Shown in pieces: positions 10,514 to 23,400 of a stretch of DNA of 64,000 nt (position 1 is its first letter; every line of letters begins with the position of its first letter). The stretch comes from Pomacea canaliculata (Eukaryota; Mollusca; Gastropoda; Architaenioglossa; Ampullariidae). A model generated the notes under the pieces. It saw only the letters and a program-made list of their open reading frames with translations, did not search any database and was not told the origin of the DNA. The position numbers and the translations under genes were made by a program. The stretch lies in contig NC_037595.1 of NCBI RefSeq assembly GCF_003073045.1, forward strand, positions 5,692,227 through 5,756,226. Direction: 5' to 3'.

Positions 10514-13500
10514 TCAACAACACGTTGCCTTTCTCTTTTTTTTTTTTCGGCGCCCATGACCTCGACCTACGACTTTTGCGGTGCGAGAACTGCTCTGGCC
10601 GTGGTGTCTCTCCAACCCGCAGTGACAGTCCCTTCCTCGGCACCGGAGAGGCGACCTGGAACGACTCCGAGCAGCGCAGACTGAGCGACCGGAAGGGTAC
10701 TTCTTAGCACAGCAGCGACACTTCTTCCCTTTACAAGAAAACTCACTCCCGTGTACTAATCTCGCGTGTCGACCTTGCCCCTCGTTGGACCTCGAACCTT
10801 TAGAGGACGTTGTAGCCTTTTCTCTTTCACGCCTGCAGCAACTGCAGTCCCGATGACGGCGAGGACTGCGGTAGCGGTGGTGCTGGTCGTTGTGGTGCTC
10901 TCTCTCAGAATGCCTTGGCGCTCTCGGGGCAGCTGCTTCTCGACCTGCACGAATTGGAAACCTGCTCGTCGTGATCGCAGCCATGTCGCCTGCAACCACA
11001 CGCACTCGACCGTGACCTCCGGCAGTCACCTGCATCAAAGCACCCACCACCGCCAGCACCACAACCATGACGCCTTTCCTGAGGTCTGCGATGATGCGTC
11101 AGGCGTCGGTGTTGGTCCTGGAAGTCGCTTGCAGAGGACGAAACACACTGGCGATATTTCGGCTTCTGCTTGGACTGCGCTTTGTCTCCTACCGTCCTGT
11201 CTGGAACGTTGTTGATGGGAATGCTGCTAGTCCTGCCGCTCTGACGACCATGACCACGCGAGTTGTCATTCCGTGGAACAGGCTCCAGCAAGAAAGTCTT
11301 CTCGTTGCAGGTGCGTGCGACATTTATTTCCTGCGCTTGTGAAGGCTGAAGGCTGGTGTCAAGCCTGAAGTTGCGGGTGGCTTTAGCGTCATGCTTCTTG
11401 GAAGTGACAGTATGATTTGCGTCTGGGCACGACAGTTCCACGCCCAGCTCGTCCAGGTAGCCCAGACTTTCGGCGCCCGCGCCGAGACTCAAGCAATCAA
11501 TGGACTCCCACCCTCGCCGGAAGCCAGGCACACGAGGGAAGGGGAGCGAAGCGGTCACTGTAGACATCTTGCCCCTCTCCGCCCATATCCTTTCTCTCCC
11601 TACTTCGTCTTCGCTGACAGACGAATCACTGTGAAGACACTCGCCATCCTCCATGTCTTTTCCTTTGAAAGTCAACGCGTCCTTTGTCAGGTTGTCTGTC
11701 TGGTCAGCTCCATCATCATCTTTCTGAGCATCCTTCAAACGAACTTGTTCTTCCGATAAATCGCAGGCACCTCGCTCCTCCTCTTCCTTCTCATCAGATG
11801 CCAGCCGACCGCCACAATCCTCATCAGTTTTTTCATTCATGTACTTCTCGTTCGTCTGCTCGGAAAAAAGTTGTCTTGAGGCGCCATACGACCCCTCTTC
11901 TCCTTCGCCACTAGATGGAGGCTTGTTGATGTCAGAAGCCACACCGCAGAAATAATCAGGCGTCCTCTGACTGATTGGTTTGTCGTCGTCTTCATTGGTA
12001 GCAGCCTGCGCAGATCTACCTTTTGGCTGCTTGAATTCATACCATGTTGTCCCCTTTGTCTCGGAACCAGCCAACCTCGATCCCTCCTCTTTTTCAACAT
12101 TGTTATCCTCCATACAGTCTCCCACATCCTTACCATGGCCACTGTCTCTGTTATCTGCATCCTCCCTCTCGGTCTCTAGTGGGACAAACTCGGCGTCCAA
12201 CACTCTTCCTAGCCGCCGTCTTCTAGAAGAAAATCAGTGGTGTCAGCAGCACGGCGATTTTCATTGTTCTTCTCGTCCGCGTTTTCTTCCTCCCAGTAAC
12301 CGAGGTATCGTACGCAACTCTGGCGTTCTGCCAGCAGTTCTTTCATGTCCTCTCCATGGTCCGTGTTAGACGCTCTCTGATGATCATCAGTCCTGGCTAT
12401 CTTGCTGTTTCCATCAAGCTCCTTGCTTTTTCTGTCAGAATCGCAATCATCGGATTCGGTTGTTCGGTCTCGGAGCAACATGCGCTCTCATTCTCGCTGA
12501 GAGCGGCCCTGATTTTGGACACGTACACTCGCGTCCTGGCGCAACTACTGTCTGTGGAATCATCATACGTGGTAGTATCTTTCTCATGATCAGCGACAGG
12601 CCCGTCATTTGAGGCTTCACTGTCAACGACGATGAAGGAATCGTCAAACTCCTCACTCTTCTCTGCTTCCCCTTCCTCTTCCTGGTCTTTTTACCCTCAT
12701 TATTTGAGTCTTCGGAGCACGTGGCCGCATGGTTCCGACTGTTTCTGATGAGACTGATTTCAACATGTTGTACACAACTACTGCCAGCTTCAGCAGAGCC
12801 ACATATTTCGCTGGAGCTCGGGTTGAGTCTTTCCTGGATGTGTTTTGGAAGCAGGTGCAGTTTAGCCTGGGACTCGATAAAGCCTCGCATGACATCTGAT
12901 TTTGTATCATCATACAAATCATCATACTTCTCTGTCTCGCTACCAGCTCCTAGAGTTTGTCTGTCTCGTGGGCACGAATTTAGACGGGCTTTTTTGATCG
13001 TCACACCTTTGAGAGATTCACGAGAAAGTCTTTTGTTCCGATGACTGTAACGGCCTTCTGTTCCTCCCTTTTCATCTCTTCCTGACGTTTTCCCTTTGCC
13101 AGGCACATTCATCTGCTCCTCTTTCGTAGACACCTGAAGCATATTAGGAAGACTATTGCGCAAATCCGTTACAATTTTAAGTTTCTTGTCTTTATCATCC
13201 GTATCTTCTATAAGTTGAGAACCTGAAGAGTTGGCGACTCTGCTTCTGATGCTCTCTCCCACACAATCAGTGACTCGTTCTCTTTTGTTACTCAAGGCCA
13301 AGCGTTCTGTATTCTGCTGCTTCTTGTGCAGTAAGTTCTCTCTTAGCTCTGCAAACGGGGCATCCTCAGGCCAAGAAAAATTACACACAGAAGAGTGAGA
13401 ATGCAGGGTTGGAAGATAACTGCAACTACGATGGTCTTGCATGCCATCTACATTGACCAGTTCACCTTTTTCAGGACTGAATCCCTTGAAACTGGAAAAA

Positions 13501-16500
13501 CTGTTCTTGTCTGGAGGCGATGAAGTGTTTGTCGGGGATGTGTGAAAACTTTCAATCTCTCCGTCCTTCAGCTCACAAAATCGAGCTCTAGCAGGTTTTG
13601 TAAGTACTACTGCAGTCTCCTGGAAATGACACTTTAACTCCCATTTCTTTACATTACGTATCTGATGAATGTCTTTTTGATCACTGAAGCTTAGGGATGC
13701 TTCTTTAACATCAAAAGAACACTTGCTCTCTACAACCTTCGAAGCAACACTAGGTGCAGAAGCAGACCGTTTTCTGCCTCTCGTACTGCCGCATCTTACG
13801 CCTGAAAGTGGATCCTGCAATTTGGAGTTGCCCTCTTTAATACTCTGTTTTTCACACTGACCTTTGTTGGCTGTTGAACCAGGCTTTCCAGGCTGAGTGA
13901 TGTCAGGTTTTTCACAGCTTGGCTCATTTGCTTAATTCTATCACCCAAAATGTTTTGCTCTTTATCCCATCTATCTCCGCCGTCTCTGAGCCCCGACTTT
14001 TCCACACAGAGGCATTCACTCTTACAGGCTGGCTCCTTAGGTTGGTTACGATCACGTTGTAACTTTGAGACATGCATGTTCGCCTTGCTACCTCGGGACC
14101 CCGACTTTCTGAACTGTTTGGAAGCAGCGTGGAAATCATCCACATCCTCAGTTCTGTTTTGCTGCTGCATGTCCATATCAGGGACATCTGCGATCAATTT
14201 GACAAATCGTTCTTCTGAGGCAATGCCTTCTTCAGATGATTGCACCAAGCTGGTTTCCTTTGAAAAACTTGGAGAAAACGGTGATATAGAAAGAGAAGTC
14301 TCTGAAAAAGTACTAGGAACCAAAGATGTTTGGACAGTTGAATGCTCAAACAAGAAGGTGTCAAGCCTCACCGCTGGAGAACAGTCTGTGGTATTTTCAT
14401 AGACTCCTAGCTCACTGGTTACACTTTTTGGTTTGTGGCTGTTGATTACAAGCTGTGCAGAAGAAGTAGAAGAACCATTCTTGCATATGCCTACTTGTGA
14501 AACGTCAGGTTTAGGTTCTTGGCTAAAATGTTTGGAATGTTTTGCGAAATTAAGAAAGCAGGTAAAGTCTCTAGCAGCTTCGTCGTCTGAGAAACTGCTT
14601 TCATCTAAAATCTTGACATTCGACATTTTTCTGGCAGGCTTAGTACATGTAGATGTGACACTGTTTTCAACTATGCCAAGAAAAGCTTCAAAAAACCGGC
14701 TGCTAATCGGCTGATTTAGCTTAGAAACATCTAACAAACTTTTATCTGGCGACCAGACGATGCTGCCAGCAGTTTTATGAACTTCTGACAGATTTTGCAA
14801 GTTAGAATCACCCGCTGCTGAGCCATCAGTACACAAAAACTTATATCCAGTAGATGATCCCAAAGAATATTCTGCTGGACTGACCTCCATTCTGTTAGCG
14901 CAACTGAAGGACACGGTGGTCTTGTCAGCAACACGTGTTTTCTTGCTCGGAATTTGATGTGGAGTACTCTTTCTGTTTTTGGAACAGATAACTTTCTTTG
15001 TTGCATCCATTTTGCTACAAACCTCTTTCTCACCTTGCAAAGTGTTTGTGCCCACAACAAATGGAATATCATAGTCACTTAAAGATGATTCATCAGAAGT
15101 GTCTGTTGATACACTCAATTCTAAATCTCTGCTCACAATAACAGTGTCCAACAGGCAGTGCCTGTGATCTGATGAGGCAGCATTCTGGGAATTAGTTTTG
15201 TTAAACACTTTCACAGTATCTGGTTCTAGGGAAGCCTCTGTCCCCTGGATCCTGATGTGATTCAGATGGTTATCATCTGAAGCCACAGAGAAATGCTTCT
15301 GAATTAAAGAGGATGGTGTTTCATCCTCATTCTCTACTTGGACTCTCTTCTGTCCATTTACCTGGAAGCCATCTGTTTGTACTTGCTCATTACTTGTGCC
15401 AGAAGCCTGGATTACACAGGGCTCTGGTAAAGCACCTTGTTTCTCTAAAATCCTGCCACTTGGTACTAAGGCAGTTACAATCGTTTCTGATGTACAGTTA
15501 CTTTTATTTTCAAAGTTGTTACTATCGACCAATTTTATCGGGCTGTGTTTAAAATTTATTACTGCCACTTGCATCTTTGACCACTTTGGGGGACTGGGCT
15601 TTTCCTGTTTTCAAAAAAAGTTTTTTTTTTTTTAAAAAACCTTTTTTCCACTGTTTGCTTTTCAACGTCTTTGCCCCTTTTGTGGGAATTGGCATCAGTA
15701 CTTCCGACATTTTGGCTCCTCACTTTCTTTTCTCTTTTCAGGCTTCTTTCCTTCCCTACCTTTCTGCAAAAACATCTTTTTATTCTTTTGTTTGCTTTGT
15801 GATCTGCAATCAAAATTTTCTTTGTTGTCCATCTTGTCTTTTGAGGAATCAGAGTGGCTGCTTAAAGAGCTCTTAAATTTATTTTCTATTAGGCTATCTC
15901 TCTTTTCATCTTTTTCTGCATGTTCATAACTACTGATTTGAATTTTAGCAGACTCTTCTTTGTCTTCACAAAAGTATTTCGCATTTTTTTGCACACTCTT
16001 TCTTGAAAATTTTTTCTTCTGGTCTCTTATCATATGTGAACTGGCTGCCTTTTCATGCATTTCAATAACTTGAAGGTTTCTTTGTTTGACTGTGTTCTTA
16101 TGAACTTCACCTGGCTGGCTACTGCTTGTCTTAGACAAGTTAGCATTTTGTCATTAATCTTGGCATACAAAGTCCCTTTTCCTTTGCAGATTTATCAAGA
16201 TTTAGTTGTAATGCCACATCCGGCCAAATCTTGAGGCTTCACTCACATCTTTATTTATAATCTCAACTTTTTGCACTACCTTCCTGGTCTTTATCAGAGA
16301 ACTGTTATGAATTTCTCCTCTTCTTCCTGTGGTATCCCAAACCTATTATTTTTTCCAGCGTCCATTCTCTGTAGTAATCAGATCTGTTTCCATCTGACTA
16401 CCAGAATAAGTAGAGCACGATCCTGATTTTGTGCGTATGACAGATGGGGCGAGTTTACTTGCAGTGGCATTCTTAGGGATTTTACTTTCTGCTTTGTAAA

Positions 16501-19500
16501 TTGTCATAAACCAAATGAATTCACAATCGTCTACTATAAATGTTGGAGAAAAGAAGATAACACTCGTAAACAGAGAATATCAGCAATTGTCAAAACAGCA
16601 CCATCTGAAATCTCATTTGTTGATGGGCTCTGTCAGTCAGGGGAACGTTTGTGGAAGTTATGGCAGAGCTTGATGCAATATGAATTATCTCAGAGGAAAT
16701 GTCAACAGAAGACCCAACAGGTGGTGATCCACTAACATCTTCAGAAATATGCCCAGACAATGAAGCTGGTGAAGACAATGTTGAAGATCGGGGAACCACA
16801 GATGCCACAGCATTTTTTGATCCACCTAAGTTACAATCTTTGACTGAGGAAGAGTCAGATTACATGGAGTTGTCTGCATGCTGGTGCTCTTAATTATTCC
16901 TGACAGATTTAGTTACGCCCTTCCTTGTTGGGAGAATCTTGCCTTGGCAAAGATATTGGTGTGAGAATCACCCGCATTTGGAGAAGAAATGAAAATTATT
17001 TTTGCCGATTCCGAAGAACTGAAGAGGTGTCTGGAAGGTGAACTTTGTGCTACTGTAGATTCTCCAATAGGGCCAGAAAGATCTGTGTTTACTGCTGCGT
17101 CTGATGTTCGGGTTTCCAAGGATCCTTTACAGCCAAGATTTGTTCTGTAAATTAAATGTATAAAATAACCATTTTTTTTTTTTGCTTCCAAAGAGTGCAT
17201 TACTCATGCAACACAGCCCTTAAAAAAAATGTACATGTAAGCTGCATGTGAGAGAGGATGTGCATGTAAGAGTAAGTGTGCTCTTTCCTGATTAATTTTA
17301 TAGTTAACATCACAGAATGTGCATTCCACGATGCATATGCATACATATACATGCACATGTACAGGCACGATGCAGAAAAGGTGGTATTTTTGCAAGGTAC
17401 ATAAAAACTTTCAATTTGTTATCCATGACTGTACATCTTTGATTTGTGAAACATAAAGGATATCTAGAGTCAATGAAACATATTTTTCCATACAAGCTTT
17501 ACCTTCTTGAAAAAAGTTTTTTAACTGATGCTTCAGTAAACTTTTTAAAAGGTAACGCTTAACCAGAAAGTTTTAAACCTATAGCTATTTGTGTTTTAGA
17601 TCAAATCAGAAATGTAATCACGAACCAACCTTTATTACAATTTATTTTTTCCCCATAAATGAACACAGTCATCAAACCAAAGTGTATTTTAAATCAGTAT
17701 TTTGTTTTTTTTTAACCTGAGTTTTGCAATGAGCGAGTCCTTCTTTTCCACTTCCTGGCGAGCAGTCAGAAGCAAAGATAGCATGTTTTTATTCAAGGTG
17801 ATGTATTTTTCTTCCAACTCCTTGAACTTGTTCTGCCAGACACTGAGCTGTTGCCTTGATTCCTTCAGCTGTTGTCCAAGTGATGATTCTTTACTCAGCT
17901 TTCAGAATAAATATATTTTTATTAAACATCAGGTTCACCTTTAGAATAAAACTGTATTAAATATCTCATCACTTTCAGAATAAACACATTGTATTAAACA
18001 TCTGTTCACTTTTAGTATAAACATATTATATCTGGTCACTTTCAGAATAAACACATTGAATTAAACATATGCTTACTTTTAGGATCAATAGACTGTCCGA
18101 AACAAATTGTTGCTTCTGGTGAACTCATAAATGGCTGTTACCTTCGGTCCATAATTTGTGAGATAAAATGCTTAAGTCTGGCTAAAAGGTCAGATAGACT
18201 AACAAATCTGGATGGTTGCAAAGGTAAATTAACACTTGTTTTTTATTTTAGCACGAATAAAACAAACCTAAGTATTAAACTCTCACCTTTTTACTTGTTG
18301 CAGGCACATCAGGTTTTGCATTGGAGAGACTTTCTGATGATCTTCCAGAAAGAGAAGCAGGAAAACCTACTACATGGGTTTGTTGGTGCTTGCTATCACC
18401 TATCTGAGCAAAAGTGTGAACAAGCCTTTATATTCTCTTGTTCTGCTGTTCCTTCTATGAGGCTAGCTTTTGGTTTATCCGATGCAACAGCAGCTTCACT
18501 AACACACATTGCTGTTTGATCTTCCATGTTAACCTTACGTGTGACTGTGTCTGTCTCAGTTTGCTCAGTACCTGAAGAAACATCCCTAAACTCTCTGGAT
18601 GTAACCCAATTTGCCTGGAAACACAAGACTTAATGTCAGACAATGTGCTACAAATGGCTATGAAAATACAATGTTGCACATATAAGCTCAATGAAATCAA
18701 TACATCCAAAATGCATCTGATTAAACAAGCTCCTTGATTCCAAGCAGGGGCACTGACAATCTCTTTATTCATAAACATTTCTTTATTTTATCTCTTTTTG
18801 AAGCTGATCACCATTTGACATTTATCTGAAGTTTTTACTTATTTTTAACTCTATATGGGGCTCTGCCTGGTCTGTCTTCAAATGGATGATAGCAGCTATG
18901 AAAAACTGAGGACATTACACATAAACATTGGTACTCAAACACATGAACATGTATTTAAGTAAAGGTGCTCAAAGCTTAGATGGATGTGTGTTTGGGTAAT
19001 GGGTTTTTTTCTCTTATATAATGATTATATTTAAATGTAACACACTTACCTCAGGAAGATTATCAAGCATGTCAAGGTCAGAATAGATGTCAAATGTGGC
19101 ATTGCTGTTCTCATTAACATGTAATGGTGACCTCTGGACATTAGTTCCACTCTGCAAGGAAAACACAAAAATAAAAATTGTAAAAAAAAAAAGTATTAAC
19201 AAATAGGCTACCAAATACAGCTACTTTTCCACATGCCAGATGAATATTTTTATACACTTCTCAGTTATCAGTGAAGTTGCTACTTTTTCACTACAGAAAT
19301 ATTATCACAAATGCATGATAGTTGATATAATTGATTTTTATGATACCATATATTACACAAGTTAGTATTATAAGTTTTGGTAATTTTTTAGATTTACCAG
19401 AACAAACCCACCACATGCATTTTCTCAAAATCTGGTTGATCAGCATCACTGTTAATTTAGATTATGTAACTTATAATCATTCTCTAAAAATATATGTACA

Positions 19501-19575
19501 TTTTATACTTACAGTATGATTCTCTAATGTTTCAATATATAAATCAAGGCAACAATTTGTGCTTTCATCTTCCAT
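10514..19575 (-). CDS. CASP8AP2: FLASH/CASP8AP2-like histone pre-mRNA processing factor, frame-disrupted as assembled
   Basis: FLASH binds Lsm11 of the U7 snRNP and recruits the histone cleavage complex in nuclear histone locus bodies. Supported minus-strand exons are 19575-19513 (ATG start), 19151-19050, 18614-18400, 18341-18287, 17898-17717, 17144-16972 and 16843 onward. All phases match and all have GT-AG ends. Exon 1 holds LDLY (residues 10-13), the motif FLASH uses to recruit cleavage factors, and exon 2 holds FDIYSDLD. Exon 5 encodes a coiled coil ending NMLSLLLTARQEVEKKD, strikingly like the human FLASH dimerisation helix. Downstream are long acidic, Ser-rich blocks to about 10.5 kb, with a SUMO-interaction-like SFIVVDSE (near 12.62 kb) and an Arg-Ser tail. 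The reading frame changes repeatedly in these blocks (about 16.3, 16.2, 15.6, 13.85, 12.65, 12.47, 12.22 and 11.0 kb). Assembly indels, unrecognised short introns or real decay could explain this. The 3' end is uncertain. Family assignment is good, intactness is not shown. Confidence 0.8.
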
Positions 19576-20286
19576 TGCTCAGTTTTCCTGTTTCTGAAAC
19601 AAAATAACAAAGTTTAATGTAAACATGTTACAGTCTACAGGCAAGTAAAGAAAAACATCTTTTGATAAGGACTTATTCTCTTTCAATAGATCCATTAATA
19701 AATAAAGTTAACAGCGGTTTTACTTTTACCCTGGGGAAGGGAGGAGGACTGCAGAGTGTTTTGCAACAGAAAACCACCAATATGCTAACAATCCCAGATG
19801 CATTAATTAGGGCAAAAGAAGGGTGGCAATAGCAGGAATAAAGGTTATGGCAGATATAATGAAAGGGGCTTTAAAATGCGACTGGGACTTGCTAGTTTTC
19901 AATGCACCTTGGAAAACATTAAGCTTCCTATATTTCAATCATATTTCGTCTATATCAGTAACCATGACAGTCGTTGGTACGTCTCCAAACTAAATAGCTA
20001 CAGTCCCGCATACAGCAAAAATCTCAAATGTGATCTCGCACTTTTCGCAGCGACAAAGAGTACAGATGTAAATAAGACCAAGGTAATTACTAATTACAAA
20101 CGAAGTACTATAATAATTAATATACTTAGTCAAGCGCACTACTTTCCTGATCTCATGGACGAGGTAGGCGTTAGCTGTTCGCATCCAGACTCTCGTCGAT
20201 GTAAAAGATAAATAAAAGACCTCAACTTTAAGAGTTCTTCTCTGTTCTGATAAACAAAAAGGTTTCACGTGTCAGCAATAACCAAA

Positions 20287-20317
20287 TGCTTATAAATTTG
20301 CAGCAAATCTACTTACA
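20287..20317 (-). other. Probable FLASH 5' UTR exon donor
   Basis: On the minus strand the sequence reads ..CACACTTT then GTAAGT, a consensus donor with the exon ending at 20317. An acceptor TTTTGTTTCAG lies just upstream of the FLASH ATG (near 19590). This suggests a non-coding first exon between about 20317 and the promoter. It is an inference from splice signals only. Confidence 0.5.
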
Positions 20318-20339
20318 AAGTGTGGTCACCTTTGTATTT

Positions 20340-20432
20340 CTGTTTGTCTTCTCGCGCGTTTTTCCTCTATTGCGTACTGCGCATGCCCAGGAAGGTTAAA
20401 AAAAATCAACATCCGGCGGAAGACGTACAAAG
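20340..20432. promoter_or_regulatory. Shared head-to-head promoter of FLASH and STRAP
   Basis: Only about 115 bp separate the presumed FLASH 5' exon from the STRAP ATG. The interval is locally CpG-rich. It has a palindromic TGCGCATGC (20378-20386), a good half-plus NRF1-like site, and GCGGAAG (20416-20422), an ETS/GABP-like core. No TATA box is placed suitably. NRF1 and GABP sites are known hallmarks of bidirectional housekeeping promoters. The function here is inferred. Confidence 0.6.
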
Positions 20433-23400
20433 ATGGCGAACTTTCGGCAGACACCGTTAACTTGCAGTGGTCATACCCGGCCAGTTGTTGATCTGGACTT
20501 TAGCGATATAACTCCTTGCGGTTACTTCTTGATAAGTGCCTGCAAAGGTAAGTAAATTATATATTCTATATAAAGCTTTTTTGAAAGAAGTGCTCCATAT
20601 TTTTGGACGCAGATGTTCGGGATGCAGAGTGAATGTTCCATGCACACTAGTGATGTGGATCAACCTGTACTAAAAAGTGAATACGCTTCCAATATCCGGT
20701 AGTTTGTGTACATTGTTCGTACACTTTCTTAAGATAAGGTAGTGGGATTCTGGCCATTTATAGAAAAATAAAGAGTTATTTGTAGTATTGGTGGGCTGAT
20801 ACAAGGAACTCGAGACAGTGTTATTTTCCCAAACACACCCTCGATTTTCCAGATTTTTCGAAATAAGTAACCACATAAAAAAACAAAATGACAGATGACT
20901 TTACCGATATTCCCTTTGCATTTACCAAAGTGTGTCATTTCTTGTTTGAAAGACAAAGCTTGTGCTTGTGGAAACGCTGCTTAGCTGTATCATTATTTTG
21001 CAGATGGAAAACCTATGATCAGACAGGGAGACACCGGTGACTGGATTGGAACATTTGAAGGCCATAAAGGAGCTGTTTGGAGTGCTACTTTAAACAAAGA
21101 TGCAACACGAGCTGCGACAGGAGCTGCTGACTTTACCGCGTAAATTTTTTCTTCATATTGATGCATGCCCATGCCCTATGCAGGTGTGTGCACACACACA
21201 TACATGCACACAGACTTACATGAAGCATAAGATTGGTTTCACTTGTGGTTTTAGTTTCGATAGGTGGTAACGTTTGTGATGAAAATTTATTATTCCTTTC
21301 AGGTAACTCATTGTTTATTTGTCATTGTACACACAATGATGATTTAGTTTAAGGAAATTTTTTGTTGATATCTGCTGCTGATTTGGGGGTTATGTGCATT
21401 TGTTATTATGGCTACATACACAATACTTAAGACTCTTGGAAGACTGCCATACAATATTGTCATGTGCCTGGTGTATCTAGTTGATTTCAGGAAAATATTT
21501 ATGTGGGTTAATAATAGAGCCTTCGTGGCCACCCTACAAAACTGAAGCCAGTGGTGGAGGTGGGGAGGACTTTCAAACAAAGCAGTGAAGTGACGACACT
21601 ATACTACACATGACGCATAATTTATCTCAGACAAAACTGTTTCTCTTTTTTTTTAATAGAAAAATCTGGGATGCAGAGAAAGGAGATGAGCTGCACACAT
21701 TTTCCCATAGACATATTGTGAAGAGTGTGGACTTCAACAGAGCTGGCACCCATCTTCTTACAGGGAGCAATGAAAAACTCCTCAGGATATTTGATCTAAA
21801 CAAGACAGATGCTGGTAAATCTTTTTCTCTTACCCATTTTCTAATTTTCTAATGCAATCGTTCTGTAAATATGACCTTACCCTTTAGTTTAAGTTGCTTC
21901 TGTAAGATGAGAAAAACTGCCTGACCATCTTTTGTGTTCAAATTCTGCAAAGCAGGTTTTGAGGTGAAGCAACAGGTCTGTGTGTTTACAGTCTGAATTT
22001 CCACAGTTGTAGAAAAGAATGGTTTGACCCAGGAGACGAAGGCGAGGGTATTTGTTGGACCAGATGGAAGCAATTGATCACTAGCGTAGCCAGCACTAAT
22101 GTGTTCCTCTCTTTTGGGTCAGAACATTTCTCCTGCACTAAGTTCAGCCTTTAATATTAGAAACTGTTGCTTTCAGACATAATTTAAAGGGATAGTAGAA
22201 ACAATTTGTTTGCCTTCTTTATGCACAGAGCCTTTACAGTTTGCTGGTCACACATCCAACATCAGGGCTGCTCTGTTTTCAACTGACGGAAAAAGAGTTT
22301 TTAGTGCCTCAGATGACAAAACAGTCAGGTATTAATGGATTTGCTTTGGTTCACACATTTTTTTTCCTATGGTCATTATTACATGTGTTATTCGATCAAT
22401 GTGATCACAGATGACAAAATGAGGTTAGTCATTAAAGGTGCAGTTAGTAAAGAGTTTTGATCAGTTTTGTGCATATGTTAAGTTTCATTGTGTAACTGTT
22501 ATTGTTATTTCTTCCTTATATACATGGAGTCTTTAATTTGCATCATAAAAAATAAGCTGCACTACATTTTCACCAGTCATCATGTTTCTAGATAAATTTT
22601 TGCTTCAGGGCTTGGGATGCATCAGATGGCACAGAACTGAAGAGGCTGGACTTTTCTGCTATTCCTAACAGCTTGGTACTCAGCTCAGATGGGAAAACTA
22701 TTGTTCTCACATATGGACAGTTTATAGCTTTCTACAATTCAGAGACGTAAGTAATCTAAGTTCTGATATAAATGTTTGCACGATCAAACGCTGCATTCAT
22801 CAGATATTTTAAGTTAGTAAATCAGAAAGATCTGTTTGAAGTTCTCATCAATATATCCAGTAAGAAATCATTTGTCTTTTAGAAACCCCCAGCACCCCTG
22901 TAATAAAAACAGTGATGTGTGCATGATCACAGAATCTGAAGCCTGACAAGGCAAAATATGTACAAATATTTATTGACAAATGACTAACTCTATTAGTTAT
23001 ACTATTAGTAATACTTGGGAAGTGTGCTCAATTACGAAAGTTACAAAAATAAAGACAGAACAAGTGTTAGCTACAAGATAAGGATAAGGCAAGTGGCATC
23101 ATAAAAAAACTTAACATGCAGTCTTACATCTAGAACATTCTTCACACCCTTGCATGTGCAACTGTTCTTGAGCAACTGGACTAAATGAGGTACAATTTCA
23201 AGTGCTACAGAGTACTTCTACACACGAGCATAGCATAACATCTGCTCAAGCTGAATAAAATTAATTCTCCTGCTAGTCTATGTTGCAATATGGACAAAAT
23301 GCTGGATGGCTTTCTGACAATTTGCTGATCGCAAAAGGAAGCTAAATCCTTCTTCTCGACACCAATCACAATAGAACATATATTAACAATACTGTTCAAA

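Noticed and set aside
10766-11215. A 149-aa plus-strand open frame with Cys and His
   Set aside because: It is the complement of the Arg-Ser-rich FLASH tail, with no start context or homology.
13950-14402. A 150-aa plus-strand open frame
   Set aside because: It lies antisense to FLASH coding sequence. Its composition is explained by the opposite strand, and it shows no domain or splice context.
18301-18519. A plus-strand exon after TTGTTGCAG near 18.30 kb
   Set aside because: The same bases form FLASH exons 3 and 4 on the minus strand with matching phases.
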